From: Alsobacter soli
Lineage (GTDB): Bacteria; Pseudomonadota; Alphaproteobacteria; Rhizobiales; Beijerinckiaceae
Length of the DNA: 64,000 nt
Direction: 5' to 3'
Assembly: GCF_003004785.1 (NCBI RefSeq)
Contig: NZ_PVZS01000003.1
Coordinates: 124,001-188,000 of the forward strand
The position numbers and the translations under genes were made by a program. Under the pieces are notes generated by a model. It saw only the letters and a program-made list of their open reading frames with translations, was not told the origin of the DNA and did no database searches. Of the stretch, positions 19,562 through 29,175 are shown one piece after another (the first letter of the stretch is position 1; every line of letters begins with the position of its first letter).

Positions 19562-21640
19562 TTACTCGGCCGCGACGGCGACGCCGCCCTGAGCCAACGC
19601 CGAGCACTCGGCCATGACCGCCGAAGCGCGGGCGATCGGGTTCGTGAGATACAGGTCCGTCACCGCGCGGCGGAACGGGGCCTTGTCGGGGGCTCCACCC
19701 GCCGCGGCAAGCCCCGCGATGGCGGCCGGGTCCGCAGGGACGATGCGGTCGATCTGCGCCATGTGCGGAACGTCGGCGTAGAGCTTCGCCCGCAGTTGCT
19801 GCAGGGAGTCGAACGGGAGGCGATGCCCGAGCACGTCCGACAAGGCGCGCAGGATGGCCCAGTCCTCCTTGGCCTCGCCCAGCGGGAAGCTCGCGCGAGC
19901 GCCGAGTTGCACCCGGCCCTCGGTGTTGACGTAAGTCCCGTGCTTCTCGGTGTAGGCCGCGCCCGGCAGGATCACGTCGGCGCGATGGGCGCCACGGTCG
20001 CCATGGGTGCCCTGGTAGATCACGAAGGCGCCGGGGGCGACCTCGATCTCGTCGGCGCCCAGCAGGAAGAGCACGTCGGCGCCGCCTGGCGCCGCCATGC
20101 TGGCGGCGTCGAGACCGCCTTCGCCCGGCACGAGGCCGAGGTCGAGCGCGCCGACGCGGGCGGCCGCCGTGTGAAGCACGCTGAAGCCGTTCCACTCCGG
20201 CGTGACCGCGCCGACGGCTTGCGCGACCTTGGCGGCGAGCGCCAGGACCGCTTCGCCATCCGGCCTCGTCAGGGCGCCCTGCCCCACGATGATCAGCGGC
20301 TTCTTCGCGTTCTTGAGCACGCCCGCGAAAGCGACCGAGCCGTCGGCGATACCGGCCAACGTCTCAGCCCCGGCGCCAAGAGCCTGGACGTCATAGGTCA
20401 GGTCCACGGGCTCGCCCACCAGGCCGATCGGCAGCGGCCCCATGCGCCAGCGCTTGCGGATGCGGGCGTTCAGAACCGGCGCTTCGCGCCGCGGATCGGA
20501 GCCGACCAGCAGGATCGCGTCCGCTTCCTCGATCCCCAGTACGGTGCTGTTGAACAGGTACGAGGCCCGCCCGAACTTCGGATGCAGCTTCGTGCCGTCC
20601 TGGCGGCCGTCGATATTAGCGACGCCGAGGGAAGACGCGAGCAGCTTCAGCGCATACATCTCTTCGACGGACGCGAGGTCGCCCGCGATGAAGCCGATGC
20701 GCTTCGGATCTGCGCCCTTCAGCTTGGCGGCGATGGCCTGGAACGCCTCGCCCCACGACGCGGGCCGCAGCCGGCCGTCGACGCGCACATAGGGCCGATC
20801 GAGGCGCTGAGTCTTCAGGCCGTCCCAAACGAAGCGGGTCTTGTCGGAGATCCACTCTTCGTTCACCGCCTCGTTGATGCGCGGCAGGATGCGCATCACC
20901 TCGCGCCCGCGGGCATCGACGCGGATGGCCGAGCCGAGCGCGTCCATGACGTCGACGGACTCGGTCTTGGACAGTTCCCAAGGACGCGCCTTGAAGGCGA
21001 AGGGCTTCGAGGTCAGCGCGCCGACCGGGCACAGGTCGATGACGTTGCCCTGCAGCTCGGACTGCATCGCGTTCTCGAGATAGGAGGTGATCTCCATATC
21101 CTCGCCGCGGCCGATTGCGCCGAGATCCGGCACGCCGGCCACTTCCGTGGTGAAGCGGACGCAGCGCGTGCACTGGATGCAGCGGTTCATCTGCGTCTTG
21201 ACCAGCGGGCCGATGTACTTGTCCTCGACGGCGCGCTTGTTCTCGGCGAAGCGCGACGTGTCGACGCCGTAGGCCATCGCCTGGTCCTGCAGGTCGCACT
21301 CCCCGCCCTGGTCGCAGATCGGGCAATCCAGCGGGTGGTTGATGAGGAGGAACTCCATCACCCCCTCGCGGGCCTTCTTCACCATGGGCGACTTGGTGGA
21401 GATGACCGGGGGCTCGCCGTTCGGGCCCGGGCGGCAATCGCGCACGGCCCAGGCGCAGGACGCGACCGGCTTCGGCCCACCCTTCACCTCCACGAGGCAC
21501 ATGCGGCAGTTGCCCGCGATCGAGAGCCGCTCGTGGAAGCAGAAGCGCGGGATCTCGGCGCCCGCCTCCTCGCACGCCTGAAGGAGCGTGTAGTCGGCCG
21601 GAACGTCGATCTCGATGCCGTCGACGATGATCTTGGTCAT
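19562..21640 (-). CDS. nuoG: NADH-quinone oxidoreductase subunit G
   Basis: This 692-aa iron-sulfur subunit starts at the ATG at 21640 ([13 protein letters not shown]). The N-terminal 2Fe-2S domain has [40 protein letters not shown] gives the His-ligated N5 and further cluster ligands, and [13 protein letters not shown] and [10 protein letters not shown] give N4. The C-terminal molybdopterin-oxidoreductase-like domain is the shorter mitochondrial or alphaproteobacterial type and lacks the extra N7 cluster seen in E. coli. It lies 14 bases after nuoF. Confidence 0.96.
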   Translation of the reverse strand: MTKIIVDGIEIDVPADYTLLQACEEAGAEIPRFCFHERLSIAGNCRMCLVEVKGGPKPVASCAWAVRDCRPGPNGEPPVISTKSPMVKKAREGVMEFLLINHPLDCPICDQGGECDLQDQAMAYGVDTSRFAENKRAVEDKYIGPLVKTQMNRCIQCTRCVRFTTEVAGVPDLGAIGRGEDMEITSYLENAMQSELQGNVIDLCPVGALTSKPFAFKARPWELSKTESVDVMDALGSAIRVDARGREVMRILPRINEAVNEEWISDKTRFVWDGLKTQRLDRPYVRVDGRLRPASWGEAFQAIAAKLKGADPKRIGFIAGDLASVEEMYALKLLASSLGVANIDGRQDGTKLHPKFGRASYLFNSTVLGIEEADAILLVGSDPRREAPVLNARIRKRWRMGPLPIGLVGEPVDLTYDVQALGAGAETLAGIADGSVAFAGVLKNAKKPLIIVGQGALTRPDGEAVLALAAKVAQAVGAVTPEWNGFSVLHTAAARVGALDLGLVPGEGGLDAASMAAPGGADVLFLLGADEIEVAPGAFVIYQGTHGDRGAHRADVILPGAAYTEKHGTYVNTEGRVQLGARASFPLGEAKEDWAILRALSDVLGHRLPFDSLQQLRAKLYADVPHMAQIDRIVPADPAAIAGLAAAGGAPDKAPFRRAVTDLYLTNPIARASAVMAECSALAQGGVAVAAE

Positions 21641-21654
21641 CGATGCACTCTCTC

Positions 21655-22965
<1,311 letters not shown>

Positions 22966-22971
22966 GTCCGC

Positions 22972-23955
22972 TCACCCCTTCGCCTTGTCGTCGGCGGGCT
23001 TGGCGACCTCGCCTTGGTTCGGGTTGGCCGCATACGAGGATGCGCGGTCCTGCGTCGGCGCGTCTGGCCGCTTCGAGAGCGGTTCGTCGGAAGAAGCGTT
23101 CGAGGCGTCGGCGGCCTTGGCCTGGTCCGCCGGCGACACGGCCGGCTTGCCTTCGGCGACGCGGTGGGCGGGCGTATCGGTCGCCTTCGTGCCGGCCGTA
23201 TCGTCGCTCGGCTTGGCCGGCTTTGGCGTCACGGCAGCCTGGGCGGCCTGGGCGCGGTCCGCTGCCTCCTTCTCGGCGGCGGCGGCCTTGACCTTCGCGT
23301 CCTCTTCCTCGAATCGCTTGCGCCAGGCGCCGACCACGGAGCCGTCGAACAGCGATGGATCGGTCAGCGTGTTCGGCCCGCCGAGCGGCTCGGAGGAGAC
23401 GCGGCCGTTCTGCGGGCCCTTCTTGACGGGACGGCCGGCGGCCAGGTCGTCGAGCAGCGCATTGAAGCTCTCGGCCGTCAGGTCCTCGTAGAAGTCGTTG
23501 TTGATCTGCACCATCGGGGCGTTGCAGCACGCGCCCAGGCACTCGACCTCGAGCCAGGAGAAGTTGCCATCCGCAGAGACGTGGCGCTGGTCCCCAATCC
23601 GATCGTGGCAGACCTTGATCAGGTCCTCCGCGCCGCGCAGGCGGCAGGGGGTCGTGCCGCAGAGCTGGATGAAGTGCTTCCCAACCGGCTCCAGGTTGAA
23701 CATCGTGTAGAAGGTCGCGACCTCGAGCACGCGGATATAGGGCATTCCGAGCATCTGGCCGACATACTCGATGGCCGCCTTCGGCAGCCAGTAGTCGTGC
23801 TGCTCCTGGGCGCGCCACAGCAGCGGGATCACGGCCGAGGCCTGCCGGCCTTCCGGATATTTCGCGATGATGCCCTGCGCCCAGGAGAGGTTCTCCGGCG
23901 TGAAGGCGAAGTTCGCGGGCTGGACCGTTTCGGCGGCTAGTCTTCTGACTGACAT
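22972..23955 (-). CDS. nuoE: NADH-quinone oxidoreductase subunit E with long disordered C-terminal extension
   Basis: This 327-aa subunit carries the N1a 2Fe-2S cluster. Ligands are C99, C104, C139 and C143, in [10 protein letters not shown] and [10 protein letters not shown]. The thioredoxin-like core ends near residue 205. About 120 further residues are rich in Ala, Lys, Asp and Pro and include a charged helix ([20 protein letters not shown]). Core NuoE is about 160-170 aa, so this extension is large; similar tails occur in some Rhizobiales. Its function is not known to me. Confidence 0.95.
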   Translation of the reverse strand: MSVRRLAAETVQPANFAFTPENLSWAQGIIAKYPEGRQASAVIPLLWRAQEQHDYWLPKAAIEYVGQMLGMPYIRVLEVATFYTMFNLEPVGKHFIQLCGTTPCRLRGAEDLIKVCHDRIGDQRHVSADGNFSWLEVECLGACCNAPMVQINNDFYEDLTAESFNALLDDLAAGRPVKKGPQNGRVSSEPLGGPNTLTDPSLFDGSVVGAWRKRFEEEDAKVKAAAAEKEAADRAQAAQAAVTPKPAKPSDDTAGTKATDTPAHRVAEGKPAVSPADQAKAADASNASSDEPLSKRPDAPTQDRASSYAANPNQGEVAKPADDKAKG

Positions 23956-24003
23956 GACGTCCTCATACCCGCGCTAGCCGGAAACCGGCGCGCGCGAAAT
24001 CAA

Positions 24004-25194
24004 TCACCGATCCACCTCGCCGAACACGATGTCGAGCGATCCGAGGATCGCCGACACGTCTGCCAGCATGTGGCCGCGGTTCATGTGGTCCATGGCCTGG
24101 AGATGGGCGAAGCCCGGAGCGCGGATCTTGCAGCGGTAGGGCTTGTTGGTGCCGTCCGCCACGAGATAGACGCCGAACTCGCCCTTCGGCGCCTCGACGG
24201 CCGCGTAGATATCGCCTTCCGGAACGTGGAAGCCTTCGGTGTAGAGCTTGAAGTGGTGGATGAGCGCCTCCATGGAGCGCTTCATCTCGCCGCGGCGCGG
24301 CGGCGCGATCTTGCCGTCCATCGTCGACACGGGCCCCTGCCCGGCCGGCTCGCGCAGCTTGGCGATGCACTGCTTCATGATGCGCACGGACTGGCGCATC
24401 TCCTCCATGCGGATCACCTGGCGATCGTAGTTGTCGCCGTTGCGGCCCACCGGGATGTCGAAATCCATCTCCTCGTAGCACTCGTAGGGCTGCGCCTTGC
24501 GCAGGTCCCATGCCGCGCCCGAGCCGCGCACCATCACGCCCGAGAAGCCCCAGGCCCAGCATTCCTCCAGCGAAACCACGCCGATATCGACGTTGCGCTG
24601 TTTGAAGATGCGGTTCCCGATGAAGAGCACGTCGAGGTCGTCCAGGACCTTCAGGAACGGATCGCACCACGCGTCGATGTCGTCGATCAGGTCCGGCGGC
24701 AGATCGAGCCGCACGCCGCCCGGCCGGAAATAGGCCGCATGCATGCGCGACCCCGAGGCCCGCTCATAAAAGATCATGAGCTTCTCGCGCTCCTCGAAGC
24801 CCCACAGCGGCGGGGTGAGCGCGCCCACGTCCATGGCCTGCGTGGTCACGTTGAGGAGATGGGACAGGATCCGGCCGATCTCGGCGTAGAGAACGCGGAT
24901 CAGTTGGGCGCGACGCGGGACGCTGATGCCAAGCAGACGCTCCACGGCCAGGCAGAACGCATGCTCTTGGTTCATCGGCGCGACATAGTCGAGCCGATCG
25001 AAATAGGGCACGGACTGCAGGTAAGTCTTGGATTCGATCAGCTTTTCGGTGCCGCGATGCAGCAGGCCGATATGCGGGTCGACGCGCTCGACCACTTCCC
25101 CGTCCAGTTCCAGCACCAGCCGGAGCACGCCGTGGGCCGCAGGATGCTGCGGCCCGAAGTTGATCGAGAAATTGCGGATCTGCTGCTCGCCCAT
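24004..25194 (-). CDS. nuoD: NADH-quinone oxidoreductase subunit D
   Basis: This 396-aa subunit is related to the hydrogenase large subunit and lines the quinone cavity. [20 protein letters not shown] contains the quinone-binding His, and [28 protein letters not shown] and VFGEVDR at the C-terminus are all typical. The ATG at 25194 follows nuoC by 20 bases. NuoC and NuoD are separate genes here, unlike the E. coli fusion. Confidence 0.97.
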   Translation of the reverse strand: MGEQQIRNFSINFGPQHPAAHGVLRLVLELDGEVVERVDPHIGLLHRGTEKLIESKTYLQSVPYFDRLDYVAPMNQEHAFCLAVERLLGISVPRRAQLIRVLYAEIGRILSHLLNVTTQAMDVGALTPPLWGFEEREKLMIFYERASGSRMHAAYFRPGGVRLDLPPDLIDDIDAWCDPFLKVLDDLDVLFIGNRIFKQRNVDIGVVSLEECWAWGFSGVMVRGSGAAWDLRKAQPYECYEEMDFDIPVGRNGDNYDRQVIRMEEMRQSVRIMKQCIAKLREPAGQGPVSTMDGKIAPPRRGEMKRSMEALIHHFKLYTEGFHVPEGDIYAAVEAPKGEFGVYLVADGTNKPYRCKIRAPGFAHLQAMDHMNRGHMLADVSAILGSLDIVFGEVDR

Positions 25195-25214
25195 GGCGAT
25201 CTCCCTCCCCTCGC

Positions 25215-25832
25215 TCAGGCCTGCTTGGCCTTCTCGTCGCCGGGCAACACGTAATCCGTGCCCTCCCAGGGCGAGAGGAAATCAAAGCTGCGGAATTCCT
25301 GGGTCAGCCGGACGGGCTCGTAGACGACCCGCTTCTGCTCCTCGTCCCAGCGCACCTCCACGAAGCCGGTGGTCGGGAAGTCCTTCCGGAGCGGATAACC
25401 CTCGAAGCCGTAGTCCGTGAGGATCCGGCGCAGGTCCGGGTGTCCGGAGAACAGGATGCCATACATGTCGTAGGCTTCGCGCTCGAACCAGTTGGCGGCC
25501 GGAAAGACCGAGATGGCGGACGGAACTGGCGTGACCTCGTCCGTCTGAACCTTGACGCGCACGCGCAGGTTCAGCTTCGGGGAGAGCAGGTGATAGACGA
25601 CATCGAAGCGCTTCTCGCGCGCCGGGTAGTCCACCCCGCAGATGTCGATGAAACTGACGAAACCGAACTGCGCGTCGTCGCGCAGCCGGGTCAGCACTGG
25701 GACGATCTGCGCAGCTTCAGCCTCGATCGACAGGTCGCCGAAGGCCAACTTCCAGCCAGTCACCGCGCCCGGAAGCGCGTTCTGAATGGCTTCGCCAAGC
25801 TGTTTCAGCGTCTCGTCCAAGAGAACCGGCAT
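25215..25832 (-). CDS. nuoC: NADH-quinone oxidoreductase subunit C
   Basis: This 205-aa subunit belongs to the 30-kDa family of the peripheral arm. Signature motifs are [21 protein letters not shown] and [19 protein letters not shown] (quoted in part), with [19 protein letters not shown]. The ATG at 25832 ([11 protein letters not shown]) is preferred over an in-frame start 24 codons upstream, which would add residues atypical for NuoC. A GCGGGC/GCCCGC hairpin (25912-25927) lies in the spacer to nuoB. Confidence 0.95.
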   Translation of the reverse strand: MPVLLDETLKQLGEAIQNALPGAVTGWKLAFGDLSIEAEAAQIVPVLTRLRDDAQFGFVSFIDICGVDYPAREKRFDVVYHLLSPKLNLRVRVKVQTDEVTPVPSAISVFPAANWFEREAYDMYGILFSGHPDLRRILTDYGFEGYPLRKDFPTTGFVEVRWDEEQKRVVYEPVRLTQEFRSFDFLSPWEGTDYVLPGDEKAKQA

Positions 25833-25932
25833 GAGAACTGGCTTTCTTCGGTCAGGTCGCGCGGGAGCCGCGCAGAGGAACTCGGACGGCCCAGGACGGG
25901 CCACGCGCAGAGCGGGCGGAAGCCCGCCCGCC

Positions 25933-26517
25933 TTAACGTTCGATGGTGCCGGTGCGGCGGATTTTCTTCTGCAGCAGCAGCACGCCGTAGAGCAGCGCCT
26001 CGGCCGTGGGCGGGCAACCGGGCACGTAGACGTCGATCGGCACGATGCGGTCGCAGCCGCGGACCACCGAGTAGGAATAGTGGTAGTACCCGCCGCCGTT
26101 GGCGCAGCTGCCCATGGAGATGACGTAGCGCGGTTCCGGCATCTGGTCGTAGACCTTGCGGAGCGCGGGGGCCATCTTGTTTGTCAGCGTGCCGGCGACG
26201 ATCATCACGTCCGACTGGCGCGGCGAAGCGCGGGGCGCGAACCCGAAGCGCTCCACGTCGTAGCGCGGCATCGACAGCTGCATCATCTCGACCGCGCAGC
26301 AGGCGAGCCCGAACGTCATCCACATCAGCGAGCCCGTGCGGGCCCACTGGATGAGGTCGTCCGTGGCCGTGACAATGAAGCCCTTGTCGGCGAGCTCCGC
26401 GTTCACATCCGAGAAGAACGGGTCATTGTGCCCCACCGGCTTCCCGGTGTTGGGGTCGATGATGCCCTTGGGCGCAGGAGCGACGAGCGCGCCCTCGTTG
26501 CTGAGGGTCAATCCCAT
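25933..26517 (-). CDS. nuoB: NADH-quinone oxidoreductase subunit B
   Basis: This 194-aa subunit binds cluster N2, the last electron carrier before quinone. Ligands lie in [11 protein letters not shown] (tandem Cys), [18 protein letters not shown] and [15 protein letters not shown]. The ATG at 26517 overlaps the nuoA coding end by ten bases. An open frame running further upstream is a shadow of nuoA. The overlap implies strict translational coupling of A and B. Confidence 0.96.
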   Translation of the reverse strand: MGLTLSNEGALVAPAPKGIIDPNTGKPVGHNDPFFSDVNAELADKGFIVTATDDLIQWARTGSLMWMTFGLACCAVEMMQLSMPRYDVERFGFAPRASPRQSDVMIVAGTLTNKMAPALRKVYDQMPEPRYVISMGSCANGGGYYHYSYSVVRGCDRIVPIDVYVPGCPPTAEALLYGVLLLQKKIRRTGTIER

Positions 26518-26873
26518 TCCAGGGCTCCTTTTCTCCACTCGTACACGAAGCCGATCGTGAGGACGCCGAGGAACGTCATCATCGACCAGAAGCCGAAAAC
26601 GCCGACTTCCTTGAAGGCCACCGCCCACGGAAACAGGAACGCCACCTCGAGGTCGAAGATGATGAACAGGATCGATACGAGGTAGAAGCGCACGTCGAAC
26701 TTCATGCGCGCGTCGTCGAACGCGTTGAACCCGCACTCATATGCCGACAGCTTCTCCGGATCCGGATTCTTGTAGGCGATGATGAAGGGGGCGACGAGCA
26801 GCGCAGCCGCGATCACCAGCGACACGCCGATGAAGATCACGAGCGGCAGGTAGTCGACCAGAAGCTCAGGCAT
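26508..26873 (-). CDS. nuoA: NADH-quinone oxidoreductase subunit A
   Basis: This 121-aa membrane subunit has three helices. The conserved [21 protein letters not shown] loop carries the quinone-channel Cys, followed by [23 protein letters not shown]. It is the first gene of the 14-gene operon nuoA-nuoN, followed by birA and rnj. The operon promoter should lie in the 295-base gap 26874-27168, but I cannot place a convincing -35/-10 pair there. Confidence 0.96.
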   Translation of the reverse strand: MPELLVDYLPLVIFIGVSLVIAAALLVAPFIIAYKNPDPEKLSAYECGFNAFDDARMKFDVRFYLVSILFIIFDLEVAFLFPWAVAFKEVGVFGFWSMMTFLGVLTIGFVYEWRKGALEWD

Positions 26874-27168
26874 GGCGTCTCCGCGCGGGCGGCCAAACTT
26901 TCAACAGGGCGGGTGCGCCAATCGGCTTTCCCGAGGCTGACGCAACCAGAGGAGGTTGAGCCGGTCGCAAAAACGCCGAAGTCATGCGCCCGACCCCTCT
27001 TTGGAGGGTCGCGCGGAGGCTTATCTCAGCGGATTGCGAACCGCAAGACGGAAGGGGGTCGCACTTCGTCGACCAAACGCCGCGCTCTTCAGCTCTGCGC
27101 GCCGCGGGCTCGACCGTCGGCTCTCGATCCGTATGATCGCGTCGGCAACCATCGGGAAACGCTCACTT

Positions 27169-27924
27169 ATGCCCAACACCATCGACCTCCAAGGCCAGGC
27201 CGCCGCAGTCACCGGCGGCGCGCAGGGAATCGGCTATGCGGTCGCCGCGCGCCTGCTGCAGTCCGGAGCCGCCGTCGCCCTCTGGGATCGGGACGAATCC
27301 TTATTGGCTGAAGCAGCCGCCTCGCTCGCCGCCCAAGGTCGCGTATTCACCGTCGCGTACGAGCAAACCGATCCCGCGAGTTGCGCGGCCGCCGCCCGGA
27401 AGACGGAGGCCGAATTCGGCAGGATCGACATCCTCGTCAACAACGCCGGGATCGCGGGCGCGAACCACCCCGTGGCCGACTATCCGATCGAGGAGTGGCG
27501 TCGGGTCATCGACATCGACCTGAACGGGGTCTTCTATTGCTGCAAGGCGGTCACGCCCGGCATGGTCGCGCGCGGCTACGGCCGGATCCTCAACGTCGCC
27601 TCCATCGCCGGCAAGGAGGGCAACCCCAACGCCTCCGCCTATTCCGCAGCGAAGGCGGGCGTCATCGCGCTCACCAAGTCGCTCGGCAAGGAACTGGCCG
27701 TCCACGACATCGCGGTGAACTGCGTCACGCCGGCCGCGGCGAAGACCCGCATCTTCGATCAGATCAAACAGGAGCACATCGACTACATGCTGTCGCGCAT
27801 TCCGCGCGGACGCTTCCTGCTGGTCGACGAAGCCGCGGCGATGATCGCCTGGCTCGTTTCCAGGGAGAACTCTTTCACGACCGGCGCTGTCTTCGACCTG
27901 TCCGGCGGACGCGCAACGTACTGA
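27169..27924 (+). CDS. Short-chain dehydrogenase/reductase (SDR)
   Basis: This 251-aa classical SDR has the cofactor motif TGGAQGIG near residue 14, NNAG near 88, the catalytic Ser in NVASIAGKEG and YSAAK with Tyr and Lys near residue 155. The ATG at 27169 (MPNTIDLQGQ) gives normal family length; upstream in-frame residues are low-complexity arginine-rich and unlikely to be translated. The C-terminal SGGRATY is normal. Substrate is unknown; similarity in style is to 3-oxoacyl-ACP reductase and sugar-acid dehydrogenases. It converges on the receiver gene with a six-base gap. Confidence 0.88.
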   Translation: MPNTIDLQGQAAAVTGGAQGIGYAVAARLLQSGAAVALWDRDESLLAEAAASLAAQGRVFTVAYEQTDPASCAAAARKTEAEFGRIDILVNNAGIAGANHPVADYPIEEWRRVIDIDLNGVFYCCKAVTPGMVARGYGRILNVASIAGKEGNPNASAYSAAKAGVIALTKSLGKELAVHDIAVNCVTPAAAKTRIFDQIKQEHIDYMLSRIPRGRFLLVDEAAAMIAWLVSRENSFTTGAVFDLSGGRATY

Positions 27925-27930
27925 GCCTCC

Positions 27931-28437
27931 TCAACTCGCCGCCGCCCCGCCCCAGGCGACCTGGGACGGCTGCAGCAGCATGCTGGGTTGTTTTGACGTC
28001 GGGGAAAGGCGCGGGTCCATCTCGGGCTCGCGCTGATCCGGATAAAAGTCCCCGATCCGCTGCCACAACATCTTCGGCGAGAACGGCTTGCGCAGCACGT
28101 GGTGGACTTGCCGCTCCGCCACCGCGTCCAACAAGCGCCGGGTCGGTCGCTCAGTGGTGACGATGACGGGCACGTTCGTGGCCCGCACGCGGTTCGGGTC
28201 TCGCAGCAAATCGAGGATCTCGGCCGCCGAGAATTCCGGCAACTCCCATTGCAGCACAATCAAGCCTGGGGTGACCGAGGAAAGCTGACCCAGCGTTTCG
28301 TGCCCGGTCCCCGCGTCGAGAACCTCGCGCATGCCCACCTGCATCAGCATGTTGCGGATCAACCGGCGCACATAGGGACTGTCATCCGCCACAACGACGG
28401 GCAGGTTTGGAAAGAGTGGCGCCCTCAGCATGAACAT
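27931..28437 (-). CDS. CheY-like receiver protein lacking the phospho-acceptor Asp
   Basis: A 168-aa single receiver domain with a short tail. The acidic pocket (D18, D19 in VVVADDSPYVRRLIRNML), the Thr (VPVIVTTERPT) and the Lys-Pro (VLRKPFSPKML, K117) are conserved. At the expected phosphorylation site the sequence is IVLQWELPEF, with Q63 (codon CAA) where receivers such as CheY have SDWNMP. It should therefore not be phosphorylated in the normal way. The 40-residue C-terminal tail is Pro- and Gln-rich without known domain. It may act as a constitutive or phosphorylation-independent partner; that is inference. Confidence 0.85.
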   Translation of the reverse strand: MFMLRAPLFPNLPVVVADDSPYVRRLIRNMLMQVGMREVLDAGTGHETLGQLSSVTPGLIVLQWELPEFSAAEILDLLRDPNRVRATNVPVIVTTERPTRRLLDAVAERQVHHVLRKPFSPKMLWQRIGDFYPDQREPEMDPRLSPTSKQPSMLLQPSQVAWGGAAAS

Positions 28438-28622
28438 TAACCCGAATGACTTTACGCGCGTTCATGATGCCGACATTCAATAAAAGTTCCATGAATCCGT
28501 CTGACGCCGCGGCAATGTACCTGCAGTTGCCATCATACGATGGATACAACTGGGAATGATGCCGCCTCTTCCGCGAAGATCAAAAGCTTTCGCCATTTGT
28601 CACAGTTCGTGAATGGTTCAAG

Positions 28623-28647
28623 GGAACCGTCCGGCGAAGGCCACGTT
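28623..28647 (+). promoter_or_regulatory. EcfG-type general stress promoter for DUF1236 gene
   Basis: A perfect GGAAC (28623-28627), 16-base spacer and CGTT (28644-28647) match the alphaproteobacterial EcfG consensus. The predicted transcript start near 28653-28655 leaves a leader of about 30 bases with a GAGG ribosome site before the ATG at 28683. Confidence 0.75.
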
Positions 28648-28682
28648 CTTGCTGCACCGAAAGGAAAAGTGAGGACGAGACC

Positions 28683-29099
28683 ATGAACAAGGGAATTCTT
28701 GCCGCCGCGATGTCGCTTGCGATTCTAGCCCCCGGCGCGGCTTTCGCGCAGTCCGGCGAGTCGGGCGCTGCGGCCGGCGCGGCGACCGGCGCCGTGGGCG
28801 GCGCGATCGTCGGCGGCCCGATCGGCGCGGCCGTGGGCGGCGTGACGGGCGCCATCGTCGGCGGCACGCTGTCCCAGGCGGACAGCAGCCGCGTGCACCG
28901 CTATGTCGTCGAGCAGCGCGTCCCGTCCGTCAGCTACAACGAGCGCGTTGTCGTGGGCGAGCCCCTGCCGGAGCGCGTCGAGCTCTATCCGATCCCGGCG
29001 GATGTCGGCGTGAAGACCACCTACCGCTACTCGGTCATCAACAACCGCACCGTGCTGGTGGATCCGCACACCCGCCGCGTGGTGCAGGTCGTGGAGTAA
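28683..29099 (+). CDS. DUF1236 exported glycine-rich protein
   Basis: A 138-aa protein with signal peptide (cleavage after AAFA near residue 22) and a glycine-zipper-like segment (residues 29-62, repeating GAATGAVGGAIVGGPIGAAV). The C-terminal DUF1236 region ends in NNRTVLVDPHTRRVVQVVE. Glycine-zipper segments insert in or span membranes, so an outer-membrane or periplasmic location is likely. Function of DUF1236 is unknown. GAGG lies in the leader, and a perfect EcfG promoter precedes it. The end resembles the separate 83-aa protein at 33338-33589. Confidence 0.87.
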   Translation: MNKGILAAAMSLAILAPGAAFAQSGESGAAAGAATGAVGGAIVGGPIGAAVGGVTGAIVGGTLSQADSSRVHRYVVEQRVPSVSYNERVVVGEPLPERVELYPIPADVGVKTTYRYSVINNRTVLVDPHTRRVVQVVE

Positions 29100-29114
29100 G
29101 CGCTCTCCAAATTC

Positions 29115-29139
29115 GCGCTCCAGGCCTGGCCTGGAGCGC
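29115..29139 (+). terminator. First hairpin after DUF1236 gene
   Basis: A perfect 11-base stem GCGCTCCAGGC/GCCTGGAGCGC with a three-base loop, followed by CTTT. It is the first of two tandem hairpins between the convergent DUF1236 gene and ligD. Confidence 0.6.
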
Positions 29140-29145
29140 CTTTGG

Positions 29146-29173
29146 ACGGCTCCGGCGATCCCGGAGCCGTTTC
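29146..29173 (+). terminator. Second hairpin with T-rich tail
   Basis: A ten-base stem ACGGCTCCGG/CCGGAGCCGT with a five-base loop, running into TTTCTGTT. This looks like the intrinsic terminator of the DUF1236 transcript. It ends just before the ligD stop codon. Confidence 0.75.
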
Positions 29174-29175
29174 TG

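Noticed and set aside
26992-27010. Small inverted repeat GACCC...GGGTC between nuoA and the SDR gene
   Set aside because: Only five to six paired bases and no T-run; not strong enough for a terminator or operator.
26956-27168. In-frame N-terminal extension of the SDR gene (71 codons)
   Set aside because: Composition is unlike SDR proteins, and the ATG at 27169 gives normal family length with the cofactor motif correctly placed.
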